Source: Actinomycetes bacterium
GTDB lineage: Bacteria; Actinomycetota; Actinomycetes; Actinomycetales; Microbacteriaceae
Reading direction: 5' to 3'
Assembly: GCA_029779645.1 (NCBI GenBank)
Contig: JAKPAC010000041.1
Span: 1 to 64,000 of the forward strand
Length of the DNA: 64,000 nt
Made by a program: the position numbers and the translations under genes. Position 1 is the stretch's first letter. Each line of letters opens with the position of its first letter. Positions 15,157-25,129 of the stretch are shown here, in pieces. The notes under the pieces were generated by a model, which worked only from the letters and a program-made list of their open reading frames with translations, had not been told where the DNA came from and made no database searches.

Positions 15157-15777
15157 ATGGCTGACGGACTGCGCCAGCGCAAGATGCTCCTCACACGTCG
15201 CCGCATGGAGCAGGCGGCGGTCGACCTCGCCTACGAAGAGGGCATCGCGAGCGTCACCGTCGATCGGATCTGCGAGATCGCGATGGTCTCGCGCAGCACG
15301 TTTTTCAACTACTTCCCCTCACTCGACGTGGCGATCTTCGGCGAGCCGCTCGAGTACGACCCGGAGCTGACGGGGCGGCTGCTGACCAAGCACGCGAGCG
15401 ATCTCGTGATCGCTGCGTCGCTGATCGTGACCGAGTCGGTGCGCGGCCAGACCGACGACGCCGTCACCCGCCGTCGTCTCGCGCTGTTCGCGCGGGAGCC
15501 CGGCACGACGACCGCGGTCTCATGGTCGAGCGATCTGAGCCGCACCCGCCTCATCACCGTGATCGCCGACTGGCTGGATGCCCATCGCGAGCGCGCCCGG
15601 CTGCCCGAGGAGGACAGCGCCACCGAAGCCCGCATCATCGTCGCGATGTCGATCTCTCTCGGCGACGAGGCGATCCGCGAGATGCACGAGGTGAACGGCG
15701 ACGTGGTCATCGATCTCGCGTCGTATGCGCGCGCGCGTCGCAGGCTCGCGGCCGTGCTCGCTGATCCCGCGGAGTGA
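15157..15777 (+). CDS. TetR/AcrR family transcriptional regulator
   Basis: This 206-residue protein has the TetR N-terminal helix-turn-helix: RRRMEQAAVDLAYEEG, SVTVDRICEIAMVSRSTFFNYF (residues about 30-50), with the FFNYF recognition-helix end typical of the family. The C-terminal ligand-binding domain is all-helical and not specific. The ATG at 15157 has a GAGGGGAG ribosome binding site at 15143-15150; the longer frame from 15088 is rejected. Being just downstream of the surface protein gene on the same strand, it may control that gene, but no clear TetR palindrome links them. Confidence 0.88.
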   Translation: MADGLRQRKMLLTRRRMEQAAVDLAYEEGIASVTVDRICEIAMVSRSTFFNYFPSLDVAIFGEPLEYDPELTGRLLTKHASDLVIAASLIVTESVRGQTDDAVTRRRLALFAREPGTTTAVSWSSDLSRTRLITVIADWLDAHRERARLPEEDSATEARIIVAMSISLGDEAIREMHEVNGDVVIDLASYARARRRLAAVLADPAE

Positions 15778-15804
15778 GGAGGCGGTCGGCGTGCGCCGAT
15801 CCTG

Positions 15805-15878
15805 TGGAGGGGCTGACGGGAATCGAACCCGCGCTGTCTGCTTGGGAAGCAGAAGTTCTGCCATTGAACTACAGCCCC
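15805..15878 (-). tRNA. tRNA-Gly (CCC anticodon)
   Basis: Read on the minus strand, GGGGCTG pairs with CAGCCCC to form the 7-bp acceptor stem. The D arm is GTTC/GAAC, and the anticodon stem TCTGC/GCAGA encloses the loop TTCCCAA with anticodon CCC, which reads GGG glycine codons. The T arm is CGGG-TTCGATT-CCCG with the usual TTCGA. The discriminator is U, as in bacterial glycine tRNAs, and CCA is encoded at 15807-15805. A TAGGAT -10 lies upstream at 15902-15907. Confidence 0.95.
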
Positions 15879-15880
15879 GC

Positions 15881-15894
15881 GTTGCCGAAGCAAC
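15881..15894 (-). other. UUCG-loop hairpin in tRNA leader
   Basis: On the minus strand GTTGC-TTCG-GCAAC forms a 5-bp stem closed by a stable UUCG-type tetraloop in the 5' leader directly ahead of the tRNA. It could help RNase P processing or be fortuitous. Confidence 0.4.
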
Positions 15895-15901
15895 ACACGC
15901 C

Positions 15902-15928
15902 ATCCTAGCAACAGCCCATCGATAAGCT
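15902..15928. promoter_or_regulatory. Divergent promoters of tRNA-Gly and dcd
   Basis: TAGGAT on the minus strand (15902-15907) fits the tRNA promoter. TAAGCT on the plus strand (15923-15928) ends 6 bases before the dcd GTG, a leaderless arrangement. Confidence 0.6.
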
Positions 15929-15934
15929 GGGCGC

Positions 15935-16540
15935 GTGCTGCTCTCTGATCGCGATATCAAGCTCGAACTCGACGCCGGCCGCATCGGCCTCGAGCCGTTC
16001 ACGCCCGACATGGTGCAGCCCTCGAGCGTCGACGTGCGGCTCGACCGGTACTTCCGGCTGTTCGACAACCACAAATACCCCTTCATCGATCCGGCCCTGG
16101 ATCAGCCCGACCTCACGCAGCTGATCGAGGCCGACCCGGACGAGCCGTTCATCCTGCACCCCGGCGAGTTCGTGCTGGGTGCCACCTTCGAGCAGGTCAC
16201 GCTCCCGGACGACATCGCGGCGCGCCTGGAGGGCAAATCCTCGCTGGGACGCCTCGGCCTGCTCACGCACTCGACCGCCGGCTTCATCGACCCGGGCTTC
16301 TCGGGGCACGTCACCCTCGAGCTCTCGAACGTGGCGACCCTGCCCATCAAGCTGTGGCCGGGCATGAAGATCGGGCAGCTGTGCTTCTTCCGGCTCACCT
16401 CGCCGGCCGAGAACGCCTATGGCTCGGGGCCGTACGGCAACCGGTATCAGGGGCAGCGCGGGCCGACGGCATCCCGCTCGTTTCAGAACTTCCACCGCTC
16501 CGACGTGGGCGTCACCGACGCCGGCGCGCGCGGCGAGTAG
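15935..16540 (+). CDS. dcd: dCTP deaminase (probably bifunctional, dUMP-forming)
   Basis: This 201-residue enzyme converts dCTP to dUTP, and in the actinobacterial type directly to dUMP, supplying the thymidylate pathway and keeping dUTP low. The trimeric dUTPase-like fold is marked by [14 protein letters not shown] near the N-terminus, [12 protein letters not shown], and [19 protein letters not shown], which holds the catalytic Glu/substrate-binding region, plus the C-terminal [11 protein letters not shown] lid. The GTG start fits the -10 six bases upstream. Length and motifs are normal. The gene is monocistronic and divergent from tRNA-Gly. Confidence 0.94.
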   Translation: MLLSDRDIKLELDAGRIGLEPFTPDMVQPSSVDVRLDRYFRLFDNHKYPFIDPALDQPDLTQLIEADPDEPFILHPGEFVLGATFEQVTLPDDIAARLEGKSSLGRLGLLTHSTAGFIDPGFSGHVTLELSNVATLPIKLWPGMKIGQLCFFRLTSPAENAYGSGPYGNRYQGQRGPTASRSFQNFHRSDVGVTDAGARGE

Positions 16541-16624
16541 CCGGGCGCCCGCGCCGGCACACGGCGCCCGCTGCGGGCTGTCGCGGCGAGCAGTGCGCCC
16601 AGCGGGCGGCCAGCGGCGAAAGGC

Positions 16625-18070
16625 TCAGGTGCGCCGCTGCGGCGGCAGCTTGACGAGCAGCAGGAGCACGAGGCCCACGGCCAGCACGAGCGTGATGCCG
16701 AGGATGCCCCAGGCGGTGGCGCCGAACACGGCAATCGACAGCGCCCACAGGCCGGGGGCCATGAAGCTCGCGACCCGCCCGGTGGTGGCGTAGAGGCCGA
16801 AGATCTCGCCCTGCATCCCGGTGGGGGTGACGCGCGCGAGCAGCGAACGGCTCGCCGCCTGCGCGGGGCCGACGAAGGCCGAGAGGATCAGCCCGCCGAT
16901 CCAGAACACGATCGTGCCCACATCGCGGAGGAAGAACAGCGCCAGCGCGATGATCACGAGGCCGCTCAGGGCGGTGACGATCACGGCCCGCGCACCGAAG
17001 CGGTCGTCGGCGCGGCCGGCGACGATGGTCGAGATGCCGGCGACCACGTTCGCGGCGATGCCGAAGATCATCACCTCGGTGGCCGTGAAGCCGAACACCA
17101 CGGCTGCCAGGATGCCGCCGAACGCGAAGACCCCGGCGAGGCCGTCGCGGTACACGGCGCTCGAGACGAGAAACCAGAACGTGGGCCGGTGCGTGCGGTA
17201 CAGCCGCACGATGTCGTGCACGAGTACGACGTAGCTGCGGAAGAAGCCCACGCGCTGCGCGCCCATGCGTGCGGGCGACTCGGGCACGTTGAAAAACAGC
17301 GGCAGCGCGAACACGATCGTCCACACGCCGCAGCCGAGGGCGATCAGCCGATAGGCCATCCCGTCGGAGGTGTCCATGCCGAACCAATCGGCGAAGGTCA
17401 GCAGCACCACGATGGTGAGGGCGACGATGCCGCCGATGTATCCAAGGCCCCAGCCCAGCCCGCTCACGCGGCCCACCGTGCGCGGGGTCGAGATCTGCAC
17501 GAGCATCGCGTTGTAGTTCACGCCCGCGATCTCGGCGACCACGGCGCCGAGCGAGAGCACGATCGCGCCGAACCAGAAGTAGGCGGGGTCGGCGTGCACG
17601 AAAAACAGCGCGAACTGCGCCAGCGCGAGCAGTGCGGTGAACAGCGCCAGCGCGCGCTTCTTGCTGCCGCGGCGGTCGGCCTGCTGCCCCAGCACCGGCG
17701 CGAGCACGAGAATCAGGATGCCGGCGATGAAGGTCGCGAGCCCGTATCCGCTCGAGAGCGCGGCCATCGCCGCCTGCTTTGCCGGGTCGTCGTCGGCGAG
17801 GGCGGCGACGTCTGCGGGCAGGAAGGCGTCGGAGACGAGGTAGAGCGAGGCGAACACGAAGGTGAGCAGCACCGAGTTGAACGGCTGGGTCGCCCAGTCC
17901 CACAGCGCCCACGAATACACCTGTCTGCGGGGCACGGCGCCCACCGCATCGGTGTCTTGGAACATCGCGCCCATGGCGCCGAGTGCGCCGGTGTTCGCCG
18001 TCGGCGGCGGTGTTGCTGGCCGGCCGGGCCGGCCCGGGTGGTCCGGGGTGGGGTGCGCAGGCGATGACAT
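16625..18070 (-). CDS. UMF1 (ATG22-like) family MFS transporter
   Basis: This 481-residue membrane protein belongs to the UMF1/ATG22 branch of the major facilitator superfamily. After a Pro/Gly-rich cytoplasmic N-terminus come about 12 membrane helices; SWALWDWATQPFNSVLLTFVF is the highly characteristic start of the first helix in this family, and GLGWGLGYIGGI and the motif RADDRFGARAVI (MFS motif A-like) follow. The substrate is unknown; relatives export amino acids from the yeast vacuole. The ATG at 18070 lies 7 bases after a TAGCGT -10. It is divergent from the dnaK operon. Confidence 0.85.
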   Translation of the reverse strand: MSSPAHPTPDHPGRPGRPATPPPTANTGALGAMGAMFQDTDAVGAVPRRQVYSWALWDWATQPFNSVLLTFVFASLYLVSDAFLPADVAALADDDPAKQAAMAALSSGYGLATFIAGILILVLAPVLGQQADRRGSKKRALALFTALLALAQFALFFVHADPAYFWFGAIVLSLGAVVAEIAGVNYNAMLVQISTPRTVGRVSGLGWGLGYIGGIVALTIVVLLTFADWFGMDTSDGMAYRLIALGCGVWTIVFALPLFFNVPESPARMGAQRVGFFRSYVVLVHDIVRLYRTHRPTFWFLVSSAVYRDGLAGVFAFGGILAAVVFGFTATEVMIFGIAANVVAGISTIVAGRADDRFGARAVIVTALSGLVIIALALFFLRDVGTIVFWIGGLILSAFVGPAQAASRSLLARVTPTGMQGEIFGLYATTGRVASFMAPGLWALSIAVFGATAWGILGITLVLAVGLVLLLLVKLPPQRRT

Positions 18071-18077
18071 GAGGGTC

Positions 18078-18083
18078 ACGCTA
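18078..18083 (-). promoter_or_regulatory. -10 of MFS transporter gene
   Basis: On the minus strand TAGCGT ends 7 bases before the ATG at 18070, so the transcript should be leaderless or nearly so. Confidence 0.5.
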
Positions 18084-18164
18084 CGGCGGTTTCGTGAACG
18101 GTGGGTGTCGCCGCGCTGGGGGCGGGCGTGCGCTGCAGGCGGGATGCTGAGAGCCATTCTCAAA

Positions 18165-18185
18165 CTTGAGTGAGCCCGTATCAAC
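18165..18185. promoter_or_regulatory. Degenerate upstream HAIR element
   Basis: CTTGAGT at 18165-18171 matches the left half of the HspR operator perfectly; after 7 bases, TATCAAC matches the right half at 4 of 7 positions. It lies just upstream of the dnaK -35 and may help cooperative HspR binding. Confidence 0.45.
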
Positions 18186-18191
18186 TTCATG

Positions 18192-18220
18192 TTGACACGA
18201 GTCGACGCAATCTGTAGCAT
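18192..18220 (+). promoter_or_regulatory. dnaK operon promoter
   Basis: A consensus -35 TTGACA (18192-18197) is followed after 17 bases by -10 TAGCAT (18215-18220). The HspR operator overlaps the end of the -10 and the start site. Confidence 0.85.
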
Positions 18221-18239
18221 TGAGCCAGTTGGACTCAAC
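18219..18239. promoter_or_regulatory. HAIR element (HspR operator) of dnaK operon
   Basis: ATTGAGC, 7 bases, ACTCAAC matches the HAIR consensus CTTGAGT-N7-ACTCAAG at 11 of 14 positions. Its place over the transcription start means HspR binding blocks initiation until heat shock releases it. Confidence 0.85.
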
Positions 18240-18331
18240 TCCAACCCCAAGAATTTTCGGCACCACGGATTTTTTCAGAACACTCCAAGCACCGCGCGGC
18301 ACACCGCGCGAAAAGAAAGAGAGAGACACAT

Positions 18332-20179
18332 ATGTCACGTGCAGTGGGAATCGACCTCGGAACCACGAACTCCGTCGTCAGCGTCCTCGAGGGCGGCGAG
18401 CCCAAGGTCATCGCCAACGCAGAGGGCTTCCGCACCACCCCCTCGGTCGTCGCGTTCACGAAGGACGGCGAGGTGCTGGTCGGCGAGACCGCAAAGCGCC
18501 AGGCCGTCACCAACGTCGACCGCACCATCGCGTCGGTCAAGCGCCACATGGGCACCGACTGGAGCTTCGGCGTCGACGACAAGAAGTACTCCCCCCAGGA
18601 GATCTCGGCCCGCATCCTCGGCAAGCTCAAGCGCGACGCTGAGGAGTACCTCGGCGACACCGTGACCGACGCGGTCATCACGGTCCCCGCGTACTTCAAC
18701 GACGCCGAGCGTCAGGCCACCAAGGAGGCCGGTGAGGTCGCGGGCCTGAACGTGCTGCGCATCATCAACGAGCCCACCGCCGCGGCCCTCGCCTACGGCC
18801 TCGACAAGGGCAAGGAAGACGAGCTCATCCTGGTCTTCGACCTCGGTGGCGGCACGTTCGACGTCTCGCTGCTCGAGGTGGGCAAGGACGACGACTTCTC
18901 GACCATCCAGGTGCGCGCCACCGCCGGCGACAACCGCCTCGGCGGCGACGACTGGGACCAGCGCCTCGTCGACCACTTCATCAAGCAGTTCAAGGACACC
19001 ACGGGTGTGGATGTCTCGGGTGACAAGATCGCCCTGCAGCGCCTCAAGGAGGCCGCGGAGCAGGCGAAGAAGGAGCTCAGCTCGTCGACCTCGACCAGCG
19101 TGAACCTCCCCTACCTCTCGCTCACCGAGAACGGACCCGTCTCGCTGTCCGAGACCATCACGCGCGCGAAGTTCGAGGACCTCACGAAGGACCTGCTCGA
19201 CCGCACCAAGAAGCCCTTCGCGGACGTCATCCGCGAGGCCGGCGTCAAGGTCGGCGACATCGACCACGTCGTGCTCGTCGGTGGTTCGACCCGCATGCCC
19301 GCCGTCAGCGAGCTCGTCAAGGGCGAGACTGGTCAGGAGCCCAACAAGGGCGTCAACCCTGACGAGGTCGTCGCCGTCGGCGCGGCCCTGCAGGCCGGCG
19401 TGCTGCGCGGCGAGCGCAAGGACGTCCTGCTGATCGACGTCACCCCCCTGAGCCTCGGTATCGAGACCAAGGGCGGCATGATGACCAAGCTCATCGAGCG
19501 CAACACGGCCATCCCGACCAAGCGCAGCGAGACCTTCACCACCGCCGACGACAACCAGCCCTCGGTCGCCATCCAGGTGTTCCAGGGTGAGCGCGACTTC
19601 ACCCGCGACAACAAGGCGCTCGGCACCTTCGAGCTCACCGGGATCGCACCCGCGCCCCGCGGCATCCCGCAGATCGAGGTCACGTTCGACATCGACGCGA
19701 ACGGCATCGTGCACGTGTCCGCCAAGGACAAGGGCACCGGCAAGGAGCAGTCGATGACGATCACCGGCGGCTCGTCGCTGTCGAAGGAAGACATCGAGCG
19801 CATGGTGCGCGAGGCCGAGGAGCACGCCGCTGAAGACAAGCAGCGTCGCGAGTCGGCCGAGACCCGCAACCAGGCCGAGCAGCTCTCGTACTCGATCGAG
19901 AAGCTGATCAAGGACAACGAAGACAAGCTGCCTGAAGACGTGAAGACCTCGGTCCAGGCCGACGTCGACGCGCTCAAGACGGCGCTCGCCGGCGAGGACG
20001 ACGCGGCCGTGAAGACCGCGTTCGACACCCTGAACGAGAGCCAGCAGAAGCTCGGCGAGGCGATCTACGCGCAGGAGCAGGCCGGTGCCGACGCGGGCGC
20101 CGAGAACGCAGAGTCGGCATCGACCGACGAGGATGTCATCGACGCAGAGGTCGTCGAAGACGAGGACGAGAAGAAGTAG
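18332..20179 (+). CDS. dnaK: Chaperone DnaK (Hsp70)
   Basis: This 615-residue cytoplasmic ATPase binds unfolded polypeptides and cycles with DnaJ and GrpE. The N-terminal ATPase signatures are [34 protein letters not shown] and [18 protein letters not shown]; the substrate-binding domain follows from about residue 355 and the C-terminal tail is acidic. It begins at ATG 18332 after a purine-rich ribosome binding site (AAAGAGAGAG). It is the first gene of dnaK-grpE-dnaJ-hspR, controlled by the HspR operator at 18219-18239. Sequence and length are typical. Confidence 0.98.
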   Translation: MSRAVGIDLGTTNSVVSVLEGGEPKVIANAEGFRTTPSVVAFTKDGEVLVGETAKRQAVTNVDRTIASVKRHMGTDWSFGVDDKKYSPQEISARILGKLKRDAEEYLGDTVTDAVITVPAYFNDAERQATKEAGEVAGLNVLRIINEPTAAALAYGLDKGKEDELILVFDLGGGTFDVSLLEVGKDDDFSTIQVRATAGDNRLGGDDWDQRLVDHFIKQFKDTTGVDVSGDKIALQRLKEAAEQAKKELSSSTSTSVNLPYLSLTENGPVSLSETITRAKFEDLTKDLLDRTKKPFADVIREAGVKVGDIDHVVLVGGSTRMPAVSELVKGETGQEPNKGVNPDEVVAVGAALQAGVLRGERKDVLLIDVTPLSLGIETKGGMMTKLIERNTAIPTKRSETFTTADDNQPSVAIQVFQGERDFTRDNKALGTFELTGIAPAPRGIPQIEVTFDIDANGIVHVSAKDKGTGKEQSMTITGGSSLSKEDIERMVREAEEHAAEDKQRRESAETRNQAEQLSYSIEKLIKDNEDKLPEDVKTSVQADVDALKTALAGEDDAAVKTAFDTLNESQQKLGEAIYAQEQAGADAGAENAESASTDEDVIDAEVVEDEDEKK

Positions 20180-20181
20180 TC

Positions 20182-20820
20182 ATGACGAACCAGAACCCCG
20201 ATTCGGGCCCCGAGGGCCGCGACGAGGTTCAACCCGACGCCACGCCGGGGTCGGAGGCACACGCCTCCGGCCCCGGCCCGCACGGGTCGGACTTCGATGA
20301 ACTCACGATCGACGACATTCTGAATGCCGAGCAGACGGCCGAGGCATCCGCCCACGGCGTCGAGGAGGAGGCGCTCGCCGAGCACAACCCGCAACTCGCG
20401 GGCGCCGCGGCCGAGCACCTCGCCGACCTCAAGCGCCTGACCGCGGAGTACGCCAACTACCGTCGGCGCACCGAGGAGCAGCGGCAGATCGAGATCGAGC
20501 GCGCCAAGGGTGAGGCGGCACGCAGCCTCCTGCCCGTGCTCGATGACCTCGATCGCGCGCAGAAGCATGGCGATCTGATCGAGGGCAGCCCGTTCGCCAC
20601 GATCGCCGAGAAGATTCGCTTCGTCTCGGAGCGGATGGGCCTGCTCGCCTACGGCGAGGCGGGCGAGGTCTTCGACCCGCAGCGCCACGAGGCGATCTTC
20701 CAGGCACCCACCCCCGGCGTCACCGAGTCGACGATCCTCGAGGTCGTCGAGATCGGCTACATGCTGGGTTCCGTCGAGCTGCGACCGGCAAAGGTCGTTG
20801 TCGCGGTCCCAGCGGAATAG
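20182..20820 (+). CDS. grpE: Nucleotide exchange factor GrpE
   Basis: This 212-residue protein promotes ADP release from DnaK. The N-terminal 70 residues are a disordered Gly/Pro/Glu-rich extension; a long coiled-coil segment around LKRLTAEYANYRRRTEEQRQ leads to the C-terminal beta domain with EVFDPQRHEAIFQAPTP and VLGSVELRPAKVVVA-like ending (MLGSVELRPAKVVV). It starts two bases after the dnaK stop and is co-transcribed with it. The length is usual for Actinobacteria. Confidence 0.96.
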   Translation: MTNQNPDSGPEGRDEVQPDATPGSEAHASGPGPHGSDFDELTIDDILNAEQTAEASAHGVEEEALAEHNPQLAGAAAEHLADLKRLTAEYANYRRRTEEQRQIEIERAKGEAARSLLPVLDDLDRAQKHGDLIEGSPFATIAEKIRFVSERMGLLAYGEAGEVFDPQRHEAIFQAPTPGVTESTILEVVEIGYMLGSVELRPAKVVVAVPAE

Positions 20821-20827
20821 GAACCCC

Positions 20828-21799
20828 ATGGCGAGTCAGGATTGGTTCGACAAGGACTTCTACAAGACGCTCGGGGTGACCAAGTCGGTCGATGCGGCCG
20901 AGCTGAAGAAGACCTATCGCAAGCTCGCCCGCAAGTATCACCCCGACTCGAACCAGGGTGATGCAGCCGCCGAAGCGAAGTTCAAAGAGATCAGCGAGGC
21001 CTACTCGGTGCTCTCCGATCCGGAGCAGCGCGCCGAATACGACCAGATCCGGGCCATGGGCTCCGGCGCGAGGTTCACCTCGGGCGGCCAGAGCAGCCAG
21101 GGCTTCGAAGACGTGTTCAGCATGTTCGGGCAGGGTGCCCGCGGGCGCCAGCAGGCCCCGAGTGGCTACGAGGACCTGTTCGGCGGCATGTTCGGGCAGG
21201 GCGGCTTCAGCCAGTCGAGCGGCGGATTCCGCGGCTTCGGCGGGCCCACGAAGGGGCAGGATGTCACGGCCACCGTGACCCTCGACTTCGCGAAGGCCGC
21301 CAACGGCGACACCGTCAACCTGCAGAGCGCCGATGGCGAATCCTTCAAGGTGAAAGTGCCCGCCGGCGTCGCCGATGGGCAGAAGATCCGCCTGCGCGGT
21401 CGCGGTCGTCCCTCACCGGACGGCGGCGAGAGCGGCGACATGCTGCTGCAGGTCACCGTGCGCAAGCATCCCGTCTTTGAACGAGACGGTCTGAACCTGC
21501 GTGTCACCGTGCCCGTCACCTTCGTGGAGGCGGCGCTCGGCGCGACCATCGAGGTGCCCACCCTCGGCGGCAACCCCGTCAAGCTGCGCGTGGCGCCCGG
21601 CACCCCGAGCGGCCGCGTGCTGCGCGTGAAGGGCCGCGGGATCACCAGCAAGAAGGGCACGGGCGATCTGCTCGCCGTCGTGCAGGTGGCGGTACCGTCG
21701 CACCTCGACGATGCCGCTCGCGAGGCGCTCGAGCGCTACCGCGAGGTCGAGCCGCACGAGAACCCGCGCGATGAGCTCATGGCCAAGGCGCACAGCTAG
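20828..21799 (+). CDS. DnaJ-like co-chaperone without zinc finger (CbpA type)
   Basis: This 323-residue J-protein stimulates the DnaK ATPase and delivers substrates. The J domain (residues 9-75) has the invariant HPD in KYHPDSNQGD. A Gly/Phe-rich region with MFGQG repeats follows, then the two C-terminal beta domains (VPAGVADGQKIRLRGRGRP, VPTLGGNPVKLRVAPGTPSG). No CxxCxGxG repeats are present, so it is a class II J-protein, shorter than classical DnaJ (about 370-380). The ATG at 20828 follows the grpE stop by 7 bases; an in-frame start at 20798 would overlap grpE. Confidence 0.93.
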   Translation: MASQDWFDKDFYKTLGVTKSVDAAELKKTYRKLARKYHPDSNQGDAAAEAKFKEISEAYSVLSDPEQRAEYDQIRAMGSGARFTSGGQSSQGFEDVFSMFGQGARGRQQAPSGYEDLFGGMFGQGGFSQSSGGFRGFGGPTKGQDVTATVTLDFAKAANGDTVNLQSADGESFKVKVPAGVADGQKIRLRGRGRPSPDGGESGDMLLQVTVRKHPVFERDGLNLRVTVPVTFVEAALGATIEVPTLGGNPVKLRVAPGTPSGRVLRVKGRGITSKKGTGDLLAVVQVAVPSHLDDAAREALERYREVEPHENPRDELMAKAHS

Positions 21800-21855
21800 G
21801 ACGCCGCGCGCACGCGCGTGCGCGCAAAGAACATTCGAAGGGAAGGTGCACGTCG

Positions 21856-22323
21856 ATGGATGCCTCATTGCATGAGGACTCCCCGCTGTTCGCGATCGCG
21901 GTCGCGGCCGAGCTGGCAGGCATGCACCCGCAGACGCTGCGCCAGTACGACCGGCTGGGCCTCGTGGTCCCCGGTCGTACCCGCGGCGGCTCGCGGCGGT
22001 ACTCGAGCCGCAACATCGAGCAGCTGCGCGAGGTCGCCCGCCTCTCGGCGGACGGCATGAGCCTGCCCGCCATCTCGCGGGTGCTCGCCCTCGAGGAGCA
22101 GGTGCACGCGCTGCACCGCCGGGTCGGCGAGCTCGAGGCGTTGCTGCAGGCCGAGCGCGAGCAGCGCCCCGGCAGCCGAGTGTTCGCGGCGGCGGCGACC
22201 GGCTCGGTCGTCACGTTGCGCGCGGGCATGCGCGTGCGCCGACAGACCGATGTGATGCTGTGGCGCCCCGAGCTGCTGCAGGCGGAGCCCGCCGCGGCCG
22301 ACGACGAGCACGCGCGGGACTGA
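21856..22323 (+). CDS. hspR: Heat-shock repressor HspR (MerR family)
   Basis: This 155-residue MerR-family protein is the autoregulatory repressor of the dnaK operon and binds HAIR sites, usually together with DnaK. The winged-helix DNA-binding part is visible as FAIAVAAELAGMHPQTLRQYDRLG (helix-turn-helix, residues about 12-35) and RGGSRRYSSRNIEQL (wing), followed by the coiled-coil dimer helix ALEEQVHALHRRVGELEALL. The ATG at 21856 is preceded by GGAAGG. Two operons in this window, dnaK and clpB, carry HAIR sites, so it is the likely regulator of both. Confidence 0.93.
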   Translation: MDASLHEDSPLFAIAVAAELAGMHPQTLRQYDRLGLVVPGRTRGGSRRYSSRNIEQLREVARLSADGMSLPAISRVLALEEQVHALHRRVGELEALLQAEREQRPGSRVFAAAATGSVVTLRAGMRVRRQTDVMLWRPELLQAEPAAADDEHARD

Positions 22324-22329
22324 CCGCGG

Positions 22330-22347
22330 GCGCGCCGGGCGGCGCGC
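22330..22347 (+). terminator. Possible terminator after hspR
   Basis: GCGCGCC pairs with GGCGCGC around a GGGC loop, starting 7 bases after the hspR stop. The stem is short and has only a TTT nearby. Confidence 0.4.
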
Positions 22348-22379
22348 GCCGTCACCTTTCCCCCGGCGTCGATGCCGAG

Positions 22380-22385
22380 TACGCT
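22380..22385 (+). promoter_or_regulatory. -10 of DUF4185 gene
   Basis: TACGCT at 22380-22385 precedes the ATG at 22409. Just downstream an ATCGAT core (22392-22397) resembles the centre of the locus operators, but the flanks do not match, so regulation by the same LacI protein is uncertain. Confidence 0.45.
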
Positions 22386-22408
22386 TCACGCATCGATCAA
22401 GGGGGATC

Positions 22409-23599
22409 ATGCGTTTCGGAGCGGTGCGTGCAGGGGCGGCATTCGCCGCGCTCCTTGCAATCGCCGGCCTCACCGTGGCCTTGGGCGGCTGCAGCCCGGG
22501 CGGCCCCGCACCGCTGAACCCCGTGCCTCTGAACCCCGTACCTTTGAACCCCGATGCCGAGCGGCCCTTCGTGCTCACCGGCGTCAGTGGCATGCGCGAG
22601 ATCGCACAGCTGACCGGCCCCGGTGCCATCAACGACACCGAGGTGGTGGGGGTGACCGGCACCGATCTCGGCTCGATGCTCACCGTCGGTGAGCGCACCT
22701 ACTTCTTCTTCGGCGACACCTTCGGCATCCGTGACCCCGACTCGTATGGCGGCCAGGGCGGGATGTGGCGCTCCAACGTCTCGGCGTGGAGCACGGACGA
22801 CGACCCGAGCGACGGGATCACGTTCGACGGCTGGAGCGAGGATGCGATCGGCCTCGCCGCCGCGCTCGTCGAGGGCGAGCACGGCCCGGGCGACGGCAGC
22901 GGCGAGGTCACCAAGATTCCCACGCACGCCTTCGCGATCGGCGACGCGATGTACCTGGCCTACATGTCGGTCTCGCGCTGGGGGGACGCAGGCCGGTGGG
23001 ATGCCGGGTTCAGCTCGCTCGCGAAGTCGGTCGACCAGGGGCAGAGCTGGAGCCCGCTCGATGCCGTGCGCTGGCCCGGCGAGTCGAACTTCATCCAGTT
23101 CGCCACGGCGCAGGTGCGTGAGGGCGACACCGACTACGTCTACATCTGGGCGATCCCCGCTGGGCGATTCGGTGGCGTGCAGCTCATGCGCGTGCCCGCG
23201 ACGGAGCAGGACGTCGAGCGCATCGCGAGCTACCGCTACTTCGCCGGCACCGACGCCTCGGGCGACCCGGTGTGGAGTGCACAGCTGCGCGACGCGGTCA
23301 CGGTGCTCGAGCCGACCATCGGCGAGATGTCGGTGCTGTACGCGGGCGCGCTCGATCGCTGGCTGATGAGCTACTCGGACGCCGGATCTGCCTACCTCCG
23401 CGAGGGCATCACGCCGTGGGGGCCATGGGGCGAGCCCATGGAGATCGTGTCGGGGCTCGACTACGCGGGCTTGTACGCGCCGTACATGAACCCTCGCTAC
23501 GTCAGCGACGACGGCCGCACGATCTACTTCACCCTCTCGCTGTGGGGGCCCTACAACGTGTTCTGGTTCTCGGTCGACCTCGAGCGCGCGGCGGGCTGA
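22409..23599 (+). CDS. DUF4185 lipoprotein, putative endo-D-arabinanase (GH183-like)
   Basis: This 396-residue exported lipoprotein (lipobox ALGGC, Cys28) has a short PLNPV repeat linker and then a full DUF4185 domain, a five-bladed-propeller-like fold recognised by VGERTYFFFGDTFG, MWRSNVSAWSTDD, GDAMYLAYMSVSRW, and the C-terminal LYAPYMNPRYVSDDGRTI. DUF4185 is now glycoside hydrolase family 183, whose studied members cleave D-arabinan of mycobacterial arabinogalactan internally. The lipid anchor places it outside the membrane. It is adjacent and convergent to the GH172 gene and close to the sugar importer, so it probably makes the oligosaccharides that are imported. Substrate is inferred from family and context. 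Confidence 0.8.
   Translation: MRFGAVRAGAAFAALLAIAGLTVALGGCSPGGPAPLNPVPLNPVPLNPDAERPFVLTGVSGMREIAQLTGPGAINDTEVVGVTGTDLGSMLTVGERTYFFFGDTFGIRDPDSYGGQGGMWRSNVSAWSTDDDPSDGITFDGWSEDAIGLAAALVEGEHGPGDGSGEVTKIPTHAFAIGDAMYLAYMSVSRWGDAGRWDAGFSSLAKSVDQGQSWSPLDAVRWPGESNFIQFATAQVREGDTDYVYIWAIPAGRFGGVQLMRVPATEQDVERIASYRYFAGTDASGDPVWSAQLRDAVTVLEPTIGEMSVLYAGALDRWLMSYSDAGSAYLREGITPWGPWGEPMEIVSGLDYAGLYAPYMNPRYVSDDGRTIYFTLSLWGPYNVFWFSVDLERAAG
22511..22555 (+). repeat. 15-bp in-frame repeat in DUF4185 linker
   Basis: Three copies of a 15-base unit like CCGCTGAACCCCGTG encode PLNPV-PLNPV-PLNPD, extending the linker between lipidated Cys and the catalytic domain. Confidence 0.75.
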
Positions 23600-23651
23600 A
23601 CACCTGAGCGGAACGCGGCGTCGGAGGGAGAAGTCGGCGCCGGAGCGAAGC

Positions 23652-24785
<1,134 letters not shown>

Positions 24786-24832
24786 CGTGACCACCACTTC
24801 CTCGTGTTTTGGCATGACCGCGCATCGATCGA

Positions 24833-24846
24833 TGTAATCGATTTCA
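24833..24846. promoter_or_regulatory. LacI operator 1 (GH172 promoter)
   Basis: TGTAATCGATTTCA differs at one base from the perfect palindrome TGAAATCGATTTCA. It covers the expected start site of the GH172 transcript. Confidence 0.8.
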
Positions 24847-24849
24847 GTC

Positions 24850-24878
24850 AAACTAGTGACGCGCCTCGGCGCTGTCAA
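24850..24878 (-). promoter_or_regulatory. GH172 promoter
   Basis: On the minus strand, -35 TTGACA (24878-24873) and -10 TAGTTT (24855-24850) are separated by exactly 17 bases. Operator 1 follows immediately. Confidence 0.8.
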
Positions 24879-24988
24879 CGGCCTTCGCGCGCAGGCGGGC
24901 GCGCAACGGCGGGGAATTCGCGACTGCCCGTCCTGCCGCGGCGCCCCCTCGCCGCGGCAGGGCGCGAACGCGGTCGCCCGGGAGGCCC

Positions 24989-25017
24989 TTGTGGCTGAAA
25001 TCGATTTCTCCTAGCCT
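24989..25017 (+). promoter_or_regulatory. Importer operon promoter with internal LacI operator 2
   Basis: -35 TTGTGG (24989-24994) and -10 TAGCCT (25012-25017) are 17 bases apart. The palindrome TGAAATCGATTTCT (24996-25009) fills the spacer, so bound repressor would exclude RNA polymerase. Confidence 0.75.
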
Positions 25018-25129
25018 CTGGCGTGAGAGGTCATCCGACCCGCCACGTGAATGAGCACAGGCGAACCGATGCCGATGGCTCCCCTCCCGTGGTGACTCAC
25101 CGACGAGTCTCAAGTCTGAGGAGGATGCG

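Larger units (their letters stand above)
24786..25129. other. Divergent regulatory region of GH172 and importer operon
   Basis: This 344-base gap has no gene. It holds two promoters pointing outward, two copies of the locus palindrome, and a leader of about 110 bases before the binding-protein gene. No small ORF or RNA structure stands out in the middle part. Confidence 0.7.
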